A stretch of 64,000 nt of DNA from JACVRW01 sp963803245 (GCA_963803245.1 CAWDLI010000018.1:186001-250000); one strand, 5' to 3'. Shown: positions 40,638-50,020, counted from the stretch's first letter. The notes: generated by a model from the sequence alone, not told the origin. Numbers and translations are program-made.

Positions 40638-42515
40638 ATGTGCGGGATCGGCGCGATCCTCGATCCGGCGGGTGGCGCCGGCGAGCATGCGGTGAACGGA
40701 ATGGTGGAGGCTCTCCGCCATCGCGGGCCCGACGGGCAGGCGGTGCGGCGCATCGGCCCACTGACGCTCGCCCACACCCGCCTGGCGATCATCGACGTGG
40801 CCGGCGGCGACCAGCCGCTCGACTCCGAGGACGGCTCGGTCACGGCGATCGTCAACGGTGAGATCTACAACCACCTCGACCTGCGCGCCCGGCTCGAGCG
40901 CGAGGGCCACCGCTTCGCCACCCGCTCCGACAGCGAGGTGGTCGTGCACGGCTACGAGCAGAGCGGCCCCGACTTCGTCCGCGACCTGAACGGGATCTTC
41001 GCCTTCGCTCTCTGGGACGCGCCCAGGCGCCGGCTCGTGGCCGCCCGGGACCAGTTCGGGGTCAAGCCGCTCTACTGGTGGAGCGACGGCCGGCGGGTCG
41101 CGCTCGCCTCCGAGGTGGGGGCCCTGATCGCGGCCGGCCTCGTCAAGCCGGCGGTCGACCGCGTGGCGCTCGACCACTTCCTCGCCTGCCGCTTCGTACC
41201 GGCTCCGCGCACCCTCTTCGAGGGCGTGTTCAAGCTGCCGCCGGCATCCATGCTGACCGTCGAGGAGGGCGGGACCCCCCGCGTGACGAGCTTCCGCGAC
41301 GCGCCCGGCAGCCCGATCGAGTCCGGCGACGACGAGCTGGCGGGACGGCTGGCCGGGGAGTTCTCCGCCGCGGTGGAGCGCCAGATGATGTCCGACGTGC
41401 CCTACGGCGCCTTCCTCTCCGGAGGGGTCGACTCCGCGGCGGTGGTGGCGGCGATGGCGGGAAGCGCCGAATCGCCGCCCACCACCTTCACCATCGGGTT
41501 CCCGGGTCATGACGAGGTCCTGGACGAGCGCCGCCCGGCCGCCGAGAGCGCCCGGCTGCTCGGCACCGATCACCACGAGACGGTCATGGCCGAGTCCGAC
41601 TTCCTCGCCGAGCTGGCCCGCTGCGTGCCGCGGCTCGAGGAGCCCTGCGGGATCCCCTCCGCGCCGGCGCTGCTCCAGCTGTCGCGGTTCGCCGCGCGCG
41701 ACGTGAAGGTGGTGCTCGCCGGACAGGGCGCCGACGAGCCGCACGGCGGCTACGGCCGCCACCAGGCAGCGGCGGTGCTGGCCGGCCTGCGCCACCTGCC
41801 GCCCGCCCTGGCGAGCCCGGCCGCGTCGGTGGCACGGGCGCTGCCGCGGGCCGCTCGCGCCCGGAGGGTCGCGCACCTGCTCGGCGGCCGCGGGGACGCC
41901 GAGCGCCTGCTGCGCCTCGTCGAGGTGAGCGACGGCGAGGTGCGCCACGCGCTGGCACCCGCGGGCGGCGGCGAGGCTGAGGCGGAGCGCCTGGCGCGGG
42001 CCAAGGACGTGCTGGGTGACGTGGCCGGTCGCGGGCTGCTCGAGCAGGCCCTCTACCTCGACACCCGCATGTTCCTGCCCGACGGCATCCTGATCTGCAA
42101 CGACAAGATGTCCATGGCGGCCGGGCTCGAGCTGAGGGTGCCGTTCCTCGACATCGAGCTGATGCGCTTCGTGGAGCGCATACCGGCCAAGCGCCGCGTC
42201 CGCCCGCGCGCCGGCAAGCGCCTTCACCGCATGGCGATGGCCCGGCTGCTCCCGCCGGAGCTCGTCTCGCGACCGAAGCACGGCTTCTCGACCCCGTACG
42301 ACGACTGGCTCCGGGCCTCGCTCGGCCGGGAGGTCCGCGGCCGCTACGCGGCGGGCTCCGAGCTGTCCGGCCTCGTCGCGCCGGACGCTGTCGCACGCCT
42401 CGTGGACGAGCACGCTCGCGGCCGCGCCGACCACAAGTCGATCCTCTACTGCCTGCTGGAGCTGTCCGAGTGGCACCGCGCCTTCGTCGAGGCGAGGGAG
42501 CCCGTGGCCGCGTGA
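40638..42515 (+). CDS. asnB: asparagine synthase (glutamine-hydrolysing)
   Basis: A 625-residue two-domain amidotransferase. The N-terminus MCGIGAILDPAGG has nucleophile Cys2, with RHRGPDGQAV and NGEIYNHLDLR after it. The synthetase part has FLSGGVDSAAVVAAMAG and the ATP/Asp sites. ATG 40638 is chosen because Cys must be residue 2. It overlaps a glycosyltransferase gene (GTGA), so it could belong to a surface-glycan cluster rather than amino-acid supply. Confidence 0.92.
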   Translation: MCGIGAILDPAGGAGEHAVNGMVEALRHRGPDGQAVRRIGPLTLAHTRLAIIDVAGGDQPLDSEDGSVTAIVNGEIYNHLDLRARLEREGHRFATRSDSEVVVHGYEQSGPDFVRDLNGIFAFALWDAPRRRLVAARDQFGVKPLYWWSDGRRVALASEVGALIAAGLVKPAVDRVALDHFLACRFVPAPRTLFEGVFKLPPASMLTVEEGGTPRVTSFRDAPGSPIESGDDELAGRLAGEFSAAVERQMMSDVPYGAFLSGGVDSAAVVAAMAGSAESPPTTFTIGFPGHDEVLDERRPAAESARLLGTDHHETVMAESDFLAELARCVPRLEEPCGIPSAPALLQLSRFAARDVKVVLAGQGADEPHGGYGRHQAAAVLAGLRHLPPALASPAASVARALPRAARARRVAHLLGGRGDAERLLRLVEVSDGEVRHALAPAGGGEAEAERLARAKDVLGDVAGRGLLEQALYLDTRMFLPDGILICNDKMSMAAGLELRVPFLDIELMRFVERIPAKRRVRPRAGKRLHRMAMARLLPPELVSRPKHGFSTPYDDWLRASLGREVRGRYAAGSELSGLVAPDAVARLVDEHARGRADHKSILYCLLELSEWHRAFVEAREPVAA

Positions 42516-43501
42516 AGCGGATTCTCTACGTTCACAGCCGCAAGGCGAGCTTCGTGGCGATCGACCGGGAGATCCTCGCCGAGCGCTACGAGATCGAGGA
42601 CCTCTACCAGCCCGGGCGCCTGCCGCGGATCGACCGCGTCGTGCGGGGTGTGCTGCGCGCCGACCTCGTGTTCGGGTGGTTCGCCTCCTGGCACACGTTC
42701 CTGCCGATCACGCTCGCGTGGCTGCTGCGCAAGCCCTCGGTGATGATCATCGGCGGCTTCGACACGGCGAACATGCCGGACATCGGCTACGGCTACCAGC
42801 AGGGCGGGCTGAGGCGCTGGGCCAGCCGCTGGATCATGAGGCGCGCGACCCGCCTAGTCACGAACTCGGAGTACAGCCGGAGCGAGATCGAGCGCAACAC
42901 CCCGATCCCCCCGGCGCGCGTGACGGTGCTCCACCACGGCGTGCCGGATCCGTTCGGGGAGCTTCCGCGCGGCCCGAAGGAGCCCCTCGCCCTGACCGTC
43001 GGCCACCTGGTGCGATCGACCCTGGAGCAGAAGGGCCACCGCCCGTTCGTGGTGGCCGCGGCCGATCTGCCCGACGTGCGGTTCGTCTTCGTCGGGCGCT
43101 GGCACGACGACGCCATCGAGGAGCTGCGCGCGCTCGCCGGCGAGAACGTCGAGTTCACCGGCTGGCTCTCCGACGACGACCTTCACGCGATCTACCGGCG
43201 CGCCTCCGTATACGTGCAGGCGTCGCGCCACGAGGGCTTCGGTCTGGCCGTGGCCGAGGCGATGCTCGCCGGCTGCGTGCCGGTGGTGATGAACGTGACC
43301 GCCATGCCGGAGGTGGTGGGCGACGCGGGCGTCCTGATCGACTCCCAGCGTCCGGAGGACGTGGCCGCGGGCGTCCGGCGCGCGCTCGAGCTCGGCCCCG
43401 ATGCCGGGGAGCGGGCGCGGGACCGGATCCTCACCGCGTTCCCGATGCGGCACCGCCGCGACGGGCTCCTCGAAATAGTCGGTCAGGCGCTCGACGTATA
43501 G
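42512..43501 (+). CDS. GT4-family glycosyltransferase
   Basis: A 329-residue GT-B glycosyltransferase. It starts KRILYVHSRKASFVAIDREI. The donor domain has LTVGHLVRSTLEQKGHRPFV, FVFVGRWHDDAIEEL, EFTGWLSDDDLHAIYRRASV and RHEGFGLAVAEAMLAGCVPV (EX7E type). The family's N-terminal domain is shorter than usual. It is translationally coupled to asnB. Substrates are not determinable. Confidence 0.87.
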   Translation: MKRILYVHSRKASFVAIDREILAERYEIEDLYQPGRLPRIDRVVRGVLRADLVFGWFASWHTFLPITLAWLLRKPSVMIIGGFDTANMPDIGYGYQQGGLRRWASRWIMRRATRLVTNSEYSRSEIERNTPIPPARVTVLHHGVPDPFGELPRGPKEPLALTVGHLVRSTLEQKGHRPFVVAAADLPDVRFVFVGRWHDDAIEELRALAGENVEFTGWLSDDDLHAIYRRASVYVQASRHEGFGLAVAEAMLAGCVPVVMNVTAMPEVVGDAGVLIDSQRPEDVAAGVRRALELGPDAGERARDRILTAFPMRHRRDGLLEIVGQALDV

Positions 43502-43506
43502 TGCCG

Positions 43507-43536
43507 CGGCGACAGCACGCCGCCGTGCTGTCGTCG
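43507..43536 (+). terminator. stable 13-bp hairpin before the zinc-ribbon/SPOR gene
   Basis: CGGCGACAGCACG (43507-43519) pairs with CGTGCTGTCGTCG (43524-43536) with one G-U pair and a CCGC tetraloop. It starts six bases after the glycosyltransferase stop and ends just before the ribosome binding site of the next gene. It may attenuate or terminate read-through, or occlude initiation. Confidence 0.45.
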
Positions 43537-43551
43537 ATGGAGAACTCTCCG

Positions 43552-44319
43552 ATGCGATCCACTCCGAGCGCCGGCTCCGGCGCCTCGCGACGGGCCCGTG
43601 ATGCCCTGCTGCTCGAGCTGGGGGCGCTGGTGTACGAGCTGCACCGCCGGGGACGGCGGGCGCCGGATCTGCTGCAGGCCAAGGCCACGGCCCTCGACGA
43701 GGTCGAGTCGGGGCTGCCGGCCCCCGAGAGCCCGTCGCTCCCCTGCCCGCACTGCTTCACCGCGACCGAGCCTGGGCAGCTCGTCTGCCTCGAATGCGGC
43801 GAGTCGCTCGGGGCCGCGGTCCCGCCGCGGCCGCGCCGGCGCACTCCGCTGCTTGCGTTCGCCGCCCTGATCGCCCTGTTCGGCGCCGCGGCCGCCGGGT
43901 TCGCGGTGTCCGAGCTGACGAGCGACGACGACGGCGCCGGCAACGGCGTCGCTCAGCCCGCCGCCGCGGCCGCCCCGGACGCGGACAGCCCCTCCGGCGG
44001 CGTGGCAGGGGCCAGCCAGTCGGGCGACGACGGGCCCGTGGCGCTCGCGGCCTGGCCCGACGACACGGCCGCCTACAGCGTGATCCTGGTGACCTCGAGC
44101 GACGAGGCGGGCGCCCGCAAGGTGGCGTGGGACGCGGCACGGTCGGGGCTCGAGGCCGGGCTTCTCCGCTCAGACGACTACGCCGACCTGGGCGAGGGGT
44201 TCTGGCTCGTTTTCGCCGGCCAGTACGCGAACGCCGCGCGGGCGGAGCGCCGGGCGGCCCAGCTGGGGGCTCGCTACGAGGGGGCCTACCCGCAGCAGGT
44301 CGTGCCGAAGGCCGGCTAG
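43552..44319 (+). CDS. zinc-ribbon, single-TM, SPOR-like protein
   Basis: A 255-residue protein with a cytosolic helical head (RRARDALLLELGALVYELHR), a four-cysteine zinc ribbon (CPHCFTATEPGQLVCLECG), one transmembrane helix (LLAFAALIALFGAAAAGFAV), an Ala/Asp-rich linker and an extracytoplasmic SPOR-like domain (AYSVILVTSSDEAGARKVAW; WLVFAGQYANAARAERRAAQ). SPOR domains bind denuded glycan at septa. The ATG has GGAG nine bases upstream; ATG 43537 is an alternative. Confidence 0.75.
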   Translation: MRSTPSAGSGASRRARDALLLELGALVYELHRRGRRAPDLLQAKATALDEVESGLPAPESPSLPCPHCFTATEPGQLVCLECGESLGAAVPPRPRRRTPLLAFAALIALFGAAAAGFAVSELTSDDDGAGNGVAQPAAAAAPDADSPSGGVAGASQSGDDGPVALAAWPDDTAAYSVILVTSSDEAGARKVAWDAARSGLEAGLLRSDDYADLGEGFWLVFAGQYANAARAERRAAQLGARYEGAYPQQVVPKAG

Positions 44320-45305
44320 AGCTCCCAGTACCGGCCGAGCGCCTGCCTGGCGCGCTCGCTCACCGGCTCGACCGCGTGCGCGCCCGGCTCGCCGCCGTCC
44401 ACCAGCGTCCGCATCGTCACCGCGACCCCGTCCGCCAGCGCCGCGAGGTCGTAGCCGCCCTCGAGCACGGCGCCCACCGGCACCCCGAGCGTGAGCACCT
44501 GGCGCGTGAGCTCGGCGAACGACGAGGTCGCGAGCGTGCACCCTCCCACCGGGTCGTCGCGGTGGGCGTCGTACCCGGCCGAGAGCAGGACCAGGTCTGG
44601 CTCGAAGCCGCGAGCGGCTGGCAGCACCACGTGCTCGAGGAGCGCGCAGAACACGTCCTCGCCGGAACCGGCGGGCACCGGCAGGTTGAGCGAGTACCCC
44701 TCGCCCTCCCCCGTCCCGACGTCGTCGAGCGGGCCGGTGCCCGGATAGAACGGGTACTGGTGGATGCTGGCGAAGAGCACCTCGCGCGAGGAGTGGAAGA
44801 TCGCGTTCGTGCCGTTCCCGTGATGCACGTCCCAGTCGAGGATCAGCACGCGCTCCGCACCGAGCGAGTCGAGCGCGTGACGGGCCGCGATCGAGACGTT
44901 GGCGAAGAGGCAGAAGCCCATCGCCCGCGCACGCTCGCAGTGGTGACCGGGCGGGCGGAGCGCCGAGAAGCCCACGCGCTCGCCGCCGCTCAGCAGCGAC
45001 TCCGCCAGCGCGCAGGCGCCGCCGGCGGCGTGGAGCGCCGCCTCCCAGGATCCCGGGCTCAGCGGGGTGTCGAGATCGAACGCGCCGCCGCGCGCGCTCA
45101 GCTCGCGCACCGCCTCCACGTGCTCGCGCGGGTGCACCGCCAGCAACTGCTCCAGCTCCGCGGCGGGCGCCTCGCGACGCTCGTAGCCGATCCAGTCGTC
45201 CTCGCCGAGGCGCTGCTCGATCGCGCGGATGCGGTCGGCGCGCTCGGGATGGCCGAACCCGGTGTCGTGTTCGAGTGAGGACGGGTGGGCGAAGAGGACC
45301 GGCAC
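44316..45305 (-). CDS. histone-deacetylase/AcuC family hydrolase
   Basis: A 329-residue zinc amidohydrolase of the arginase/deacetylase fold. Motifs are LRPPGHHCERARAMGFCLF (His pair), DWDVHHGNGTNAIF (zinc Asp/His), LVLLSAGYDAHRDDPVGG (zinc Asp) and VLEGGYDLAAL. It is intact at all catalytic sites. Candidate roles are protein or acetylpolyamine deacetylation. It converges on the SPOR gene by a 4-bp overlap and is divergent from nadB. Confidence 0.92.
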   Translation of the reverse strand: MPVLFAHPSSLEHDTGFGHPERADRIRAIEQRLGEDDWIGYERREAPAAELEQLLAVHPREHVEAVRELSARGGAFDLDTPLSPGSWEAALHAAGGACALAESLLSGGERVGFSALRPPGHHCERARAMGFCLFANVSIAARHALDSLGAERVLILDWDVHHGNGTNAIFHSSREVLFASIHQYPFYPGTGPLDDVGTGEGEGYSLNLPVPAGSGEDVFCALLEHVVLPAARGFEPDLVLLSAGYDAHRDDPVGGCTLATSSFAELTRQVLTLGVPVGAVLEGGYDLAALADGVAVTMRTLVDGGEPGAHAVEPVSERARQALGRYWEL

Positions 45306-45331
45306 GCGCGCCGGTACCGTATCGACGCGCC

Positions 45332-46849
45332 GTGGAGGCCTCGCCCGAAACGCTCTTGCGTGCCGACGTCGCGGTGGTCGGAGCAGGTGCTGCGGGGCTG
45401 TTCGCGGCGCTGGTGGCCGCCGACATGGGGGCGAACGTGGCGCTCGTGAGCCGCTCTCCGCTGGCGCAGACGGCCAGCTTCTGGGCCCAGGGCGGGATCG
45501 CGGCCGCGCTCGGCGAGGGCGACTCGCCGGACCTCCACGTGGCCGACACGCTCGCGGCCGGCCGCGGCGCAGCGCGCGACAGTGCCGTGCGCGTGCTGTG
45601 CGGCGAGTCGCCGGCGCGCGTGCACGAGCTGGAGGCGCTCGGGGTGACCTTCGACGCCGACCGCCATGGGAATCTCGCGCTCGGGCTCGAGGGCGGCCAC
45701 TCCGTGCGCCGAATCGTGCACGCCGGCGGCGCCGCCACCGGGCGCCGCATCACGCGCGAGCTGTCCGCGAAGGCGGCCATGCACGAGCGCATCCAGGTGC
45801 TCGAGCCCGCCGCGGCCGTGGCCCTCTGGGCGCGCGACGGCCGCTGCATCGGCCTGCTCGCCCGCCGCCGCGACGGCGCCGAGCTGCCCGTTCTCACCCG
45901 CGCCACCGTGCTGGCCACGGGCGGCATGGCGGCGCTGTGGGAGCGCACAACCAATCCGGCGGGCGCGATCGGGGCCGGGCTGGGGCTCGCCGAGGCAGCC
46001 GGAGCCCGGCTGGCCGACCTCGAGTTCATGCAGTTCCACCCCACCGCGCTCCGCACCGGCGGGGTGCGCGACGGCTTCCTGATCACGGAGGCGGTGCGCG
46101 GCGAGGGAGCCACGCTGCTCGACGCCGCCGGAGAGCGCTTCGTGGACGAGCTGGCGCCCCGCGACCACGTGGCACTCGCGATCGAGGCCGAGCTGGAGCG
46201 CACCGGGGAGCGTGCCGTGGGGCTCGACCTGAGGCATCTGGACCTCGGCCGCTTCCCGAACATCGCGGCCGTGCTCACCGAGGTGGGGATCGATCCCGCC
46301 CGCGACCTCGTGCCCGTGGCGCCGGCCGCTCACTACACGATGGGCGGCGTGGCCACCGACCTCGACGGGCGCGCCACCCTCGCCGGTCTCTACGCCGTTG
46401 GAGAGAGCGCCTGCAGCGGCCTCCACGGCGCCAACCGGCTGGCCTCGAACTCGCTCGCGGAGTGCTTCGTCTACGGCCGCCGGGCGGCGCTCGCCGCTTG
46501 CGCAGAGCCCGAGCCGCCGTTCGCCCCCGGTCCCGCCCCGGAGCCCGGCCCGCCCGCCCTCCCACCCGAGTTCACGCGAGCGGCGCTGTGGCGCCACGCG
46601 GGACTCCAGCGCGACGCCGAGGGGCTCATCGAGCTCTCGCGCGACCCATTCCCGCTCGCGCGCCTGATCGCCGCCGCCTGCCTCGCCCGCGAGGAGAGCC
46701 GCGGCGCCCACCAGCGCAGGGACCATCCCGCCACCGATCCCCGCCTCGATCGCAGGCACGCGCTCGTCGGCGGCGGTCTGGATTCGCGGAAGCACCCGGC
46801 CCGGCCGGGTGCGCACCGATTGCCTCCTGCCTTCGAGACGTGGGAATGA
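45332..46849 (+). CDS. nadB: L-aspartate oxidase
   Basis: A 505-residue FAD enzyme oxidising L-aspartate to iminoaspartate, the first step of de novo NAD synthesis. The FAD site is DVAVVGAGAAGLFAALVAAD. Substrate-binding motifs are QTASFWAQGGIAAALGE, QFHPTAL and AAHYTMGGVATDLDGR, with SCSGLHGANRLASNS-like ACSGLHGANRLASNSLAEC. The C-terminal helical part is short, ending ESRGAHQRRDHPATDPRL. GTG start. nadA and nadC are not in the window. Confidence 0.92.
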   Translation: MEASPETLLRADVAVVGAGAAGLFAALVAADMGANVALVSRSPLAQTASFWAQGGIAAALGEGDSPDLHVADTLAAGRGAARDSAVRVLCGESPARVHELEALGVTFDADRHGNLALGLEGGHSVRRIVHAGGAATGRRITRELSAKAAMHERIQVLEPAAAVALWARDGRCIGLLARRRDGAELPVLTRATVLATGGMAALWERTTNPAGAIGAGLGLAEAAGARLADLEFMQFHPTALRTGGVRDGFLITEAVRGEGATLLDAAGERFVDELAPRDHVALAIEAELERTGERAVGLDLRHLDLGRFPNIAAVLTEVGIDPARDLVPVAPAAHYTMGGVATDLDGRATLAGLYAVGESACSGLHGANRLASNSLAECFVYGRRAALAACAEPEPPFAPGPAPEPGPPALPPEFTRAALWRHAGLQRDAEGLIELSRDPFPLARLIAAACLAREESRGAHQRRDHPATDPRLDRRHALVGGGLDSRKHPARPGAHRLPPAFETWE

Positions 46850-47340
46850 GCGACGACCGCGACGTTCACGGCGTCTTCGTCGAGGCGATGTCCTCGCTGG
46901 CCTCGGGCGTGGCCGTGATCACCGCGCGCAAGCCCGACGGACAGCCCTGCGGCCTGGCCGCCACCTCCGTCACGTCCTACAGCGCCCACCCGCCCTCGGT
47001 GCTCGCCTCGGTCAGCCACGCCTCGCGCTGCCACGACGCGCTCGCCGGCTGCGAGCACTTCGGCGTGCACATCCTGCGCGCCGACGAGAGCGACCTCGCC
47101 CGCGTGTTCGCCGGCAAGGGCGACGACAAGTTCGCCGGGCTCGACTGGACCTGGGACGACGACGTTCCGGAGCTGCGCGGCACGCTGGCGTACCTGCGCT
47201 GCCGGCGCGCAGCGAGCTTCGGCCAGTACGACCACACGATCCTGGTCGGAGATATCGAGCACGGCCGCCTGGAGGAGGGCGAGCCGCTGCTCTACGCCCG
47301 CCGGCGGATGGACTGGCTGCTGCGGCTCGAAACGGAGTGA
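46846..47340 (+). CDS. flavin reductase family protein (RutF-like)
   Basis: A 164-residue FMN-binding split-barrel reductase: SSLASGVAVITARKPDGQPC, then TSVTSYSAHPPSVLASVSHA and FGVHILRADESDLARVFAG, ending RRMDWLLRLETE. It supplies reduced flavin to a partner monooxygenase or acts as a flavoprotein itself. It overlaps nadB (ATGA), so it may assist that flavoenzyme; this is inference. The 209 bp after it (47341-47549) carry only an inverted repeat. Confidence 0.87.
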   Translation: MSDDRDVHGVFVEAMSSLASGVAVITARKPDGQPCGLAATSVTSYSAHPPSVLASVSHASRCHDALAGCEHFGVHILRADESDLARVFAGKGDDKFAGLDWTWDDDVPELRGTLAYLRCRRAASFGQYDHTILVGDIEHGRLEEGEPLLYARRRMDWLLRLETE

Positions 47341-47416
47341 ACGGTCAGTCTCTTTCCGCTCCACCGCCCGAAAACCGCATCGGACTGGCCAAACTTCCGC
47401 CTTCCGTAGGGATTGG

Positions 47417-47481
47417 AACGCTTGCGAATGTGGTAATTCCGGCTTAATGTGGGCTTCGTCCGCGCTTCATCCGCAAGCGTT
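47417..47481. repeat. inverted repeat AACGCTTGCG / CGCAAGCGTT, 45-bp spacer
   Basis: Exact 10-bp arms at 47417-47426 and 47472-47481 lie in the leader of the gene at 47550. The right arm is part of TCCGCAAGCGTT, identical to the HU promoter element. It may be two regulator sites in opposite orientation rather than an RNA stem. Confidence 0.4.
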
Positions 47482-47549
47482 TGAATCAGTTTGTGCGGGG
47501 GGAAAAGGACCCTCAGGCGCGGACACCGCTCAGGGGTAAGGAGGGCCCG

Positions 47550-47972
47550 GTGTACCAGTTCAGTCGCTCGATCTATCGGGAGCTGTACCCATCCGTCGTA
47601 CCCACGAAGGGTGAGGATCCCGCCATAACGCGTCAGCGCTTCTTGCGCGCCTGTGAGGCGTCCATGGAGAGGCTCGCCCTCGACCGCCACTACTTCGCGC
47701 GGCCGGTGCACACTCTGTTCGCCGACGTGCGGCACTTCTTCCCGATCGCCGAACAGATGCGTGTCTATCGCCTCGTCGAGAAGCACGTCCAGCTCGCCAC
47801 CGAGTACGTGGACAGCCAGCTGCGGACCGGCGTGACGTTCGACGGCAGTCCAGCCTGCTGCCACGCAAGCACGCGACGGGGCACGCCCTGCCAGCGCGTG
47901 CCGCTGCCGGGCGGGAAGTACTGCCCGTCGCACAAGCATCTCGAGGAGGACTTCGAGGTGGCAGCCGCCTAG
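47550..47972 (+). CDS. 140-residue protein with C-terminal Cys/His zinc motif
   Basis: GTG start (YQFSRSIYRELYPSVVPTKG) with AAGGAGG six bases upstream. The middle is helical (FADVRHFFPIAEQMRVYRLV). The end holds CCHASTRRGTPCQRVPLPGG then KYCPSH, a Cx-T-x2-G-x-PC...YC-x2-H pattern seen in small zinc-binding modules of mixed kingdoms. Function unknown. The gene is monocistronic with a clear terminator after it, and the leader has sites shared with HU. Confidence 0.7.
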   Translation: MYQFSRSIYRELYPSVVPTKGEDPAITRQRFLRACEASMERLALDRHYFARPVHTLFADVRHFFPIAEQMRVYRLVEKHVQLATEYVDSQLRTGVTFDGSPACCHASTRRGTPCQRVPLPGGKYCPSHKHLEEDFEVAAA

Positions 47973-48007
47973 AGACCGGCGCAGGGAAGACGCAGGATGG
48001 ACACGGA

Positions 48008-48028
48008 GGCGGCCCACGGGCCGTCTTT
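48008..48028 (+). terminator. intrinsic terminator after the zinc-motif gene
   Basis: GGCGGCCC (48008-48015) pairs with GGGCCGTC (48018-48025) with one wobble, followed by TTTGTCGTT. It is one of the few canonical stem plus U-rich terminators in the window. Confidence 0.65.
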
Positions 48029-48049
48029 GTCGTTCTCCCCCTCAATAGC

Positions 48050-50020
48050 GTGCCGGGCGTGATCCTGGGCGTGGACGTGGGCGGCACCTTCACCGACGCC
48101 GCGCTGCTCACGCCGGACGCGCTCGTGACGGCGAAGGCGCCGACGACGCCCGGCGACCAGTCGGAGGGCGTCCTGAGCGCGGTGAGCGAGGCACTCGAGC
48201 GGGCGGACGCCCGGCCCGAGCAGGTCGAGCGCTTCGTGCACGGGATGACGGTGGCCACGAACGCCCTCCTCGAGGGGAACGTGGCGCGAACTGCCCTCCT
48301 GGCGACCGAGGGGTTCACGGACATCGAGGAGCTCGGCCGGCAGGCGCGCGCCGAGCTCTACCGGCTCTGCGCCGGCCATCCCCCTCCGCTCGTGCCGGCC
48401 GGGCTGCGGGTGCCCGTCCCGGAGCGCACCGGCCCCGACGGGGTGCTCCGCGAGCTCGACGAGCGGGCCCTCGCCGGCGCGGTCGAGGAGCTCGAGTTCG
48501 AGTCCGCGGCGGTGTGCCTGCTCTGGGGCTTCCGGCACCCGGACCACGAGCGGCGCGCCGCCGCGCTCGTGGAGCGGGCGCGTCCCGGCGTGCACGTGTC
48601 CACGTCGCACGAGACCGCCGGCGTGTTCCGCGAGTACGAGCGCTGCGCGACCACGGTGGTCGACGCCGCCCTCTCCCCTCTGCTGCGCGGCTATCTGGAG
48701 CGTCTGGTCGAGCGCTGTGAGCGGGCCGGCCTGCCGGAACCCGAGGTGATGCTCTCGAGCGGAGGAGCCGCCGACGCCGCCACCGCCGCCCGGCACGCCG
48801 CCTGGACGGTGCTCTCCGGTCCCGCCGGAGGCGCGGTCGGGGCCGCCCGGGTGGCCACGGCCGCCGGCCTCGGGGATGCCGTGGGACTCGACATGGGCGG
48901 CACCTCCTGCGACGTCTCGCTGACCCTGGAGGGCGGCGCGGCGGTGGGAATGGGCCGCGAGGTGGGCGGGCGCTCGCTCGCTCTGCCGATGGTCGACGTG
49001 CACACCGTCGGGGCCGGCGGCGGGTCGATCGCGTGGCGCGACGCCGGTGGCGCGCTGCGGGTCGGGCCGCGCTCCGCCGGGGCGGATCCCGGGCCGGCTT
49101 GCTACGGACGCGGCGGCGAGCTCCCGACGGTCACGGACGCCGACCTCGTGCTCGGGCGCCTCGACGCCGGATCGCCGCTGGCCGGCGACGTGACGCTGGA
49201 CCGGGACGCGGCCGAGCGGGCCATCGCCTCGCTTGCCGGGGAGCTGGGCCTCACGCCGGTTGAGGCCGCGCTCGGAATCGTGCGGGTGGCGAACAGCGAG
49301 ATGGCCGCCGCGGTGCGGGTCGTGACGGTCGAGCGGGGCATCGACCCGCGCGACCTCGCCCTGGTCGCCTTCGGGGGCGCGGGACCGCTGCACGCGGCGG
49401 AGATCGCCGGCGAGCTGGGGATGCGCCGCGTGATCGTGCCCAACACGGGCGGCGTGCTGTCCGCGCTCGGCCTCGTGCTCTCGGAGCACCGGCGCGATGT
49501 GGTGGAGAGCGTGCTCCTCAGCGGATCGGAGCTCACGACGGAGAGCAGCGGCGCCGCGCTCGAGCGGCTGGCGGCGCGCGCACGGCAGGACCTGGGTGAC
49601 GAGCGCGCCGAGCTGCGCGTGACCTACGACCTCCGCTACGCGGGCCAGGCCTTCGAGCTCCCGGTGGAAGCCCCGGCCGGCGCGTCCGTGGCCGCCCTGC
49701 GTCAGGCGTTCGACCAGGCGCACGAGACCCGCTACGGATACCGCGACGAGGACGCCGAGCTGGAGCTCGTGACCATCCGCGTCACGGCGGCCACTCCCGG
49801 GCCGGAGCCGCGCCCGAGCGCCGCCGCCGAGGCCGACGAGCGCGGCTCCCGCCGCGTCGTGTTCGCCGGCGAGCAGCCCGAGGCGCGCGTGCTCGGCCCC
49901 GGCGAGGCGGAGCTCACGGGCCCCGCGGTCTTCGAGCTCGACGGCGCGACGCTGGTGGTGCCGCCCGGCTGGCGCGCCACCGCCGATGCCGACGCCGTGG
50001 TCCTGGAGCGCGACGCATGA
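48050..50020 (+). CDS. hyuA: hydantoinase/oxoprolinase A subunit
   Basis: A 656-residue ATP-dependent subunit of the HyuA/acetophenone carboxylase/5-oxoprolinase family. N-terminal actin-like site ILGVDVGGTFTDAALLTPD. Further motifs are GMTVATNALLEG, LSSGGAADAATAARHAAWTV, LSGPAGGAVGA and GLDMGGTSCDVSL. It acts with HyuB on cyclic amides or related substrates, which cannot be specified. GTG start; overlaps hyuB by ATGA. Confidence 0.9.
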   Translation: MPGVILGVDVGGTFTDAALLTPDALVTAKAPTTPGDQSEGVLSAVSEALERADARPEQVERFVHGMTVATNALLEGNVARTALLATEGFTDIEELGRQARAELYRLCAGHPPPLVPAGLRVPVPERTGPDGVLRELDERALAGAVEELEFESAAVCLLWGFRHPDHERRAAALVERARPGVHVSTSHETAGVFREYERCATTVVDAALSPLLRGYLERLVERCERAGLPEPEVMLSSGGAADAATAARHAAWTVLSGPAGGAVGAARVATAAGLGDAVGLDMGGTSCDVSLTLEGGAAVGMGREVGGRSLALPMVDVHTVGAGGGSIAWRDAGGALRVGPRSAGADPGPACYGRGGELPTVTDADLVLGRLDAGSPLAGDVTLDRDAAERAIASLAGELGLTPVEAALGIVRVANSEMAAAVRVVTVERGIDPRDLALVAFGGAGPLHAAEIAGELGMRRVIVPNTGGVLSALGLVLSEHRRDVVESVLLSGSELTTESSGAALERLAARARQDLGDERAELRVTYDLRYAGQAFELPVEAPAGASVAALRQAFDQAHETRYGYRDEDAELELVTIRVTAATPGPEPRPSAAAEADERGSRRVVFAGEQPEARVLGPGEAELTGPAVFELDGATLVVPPGWRATADADAVVLERDA

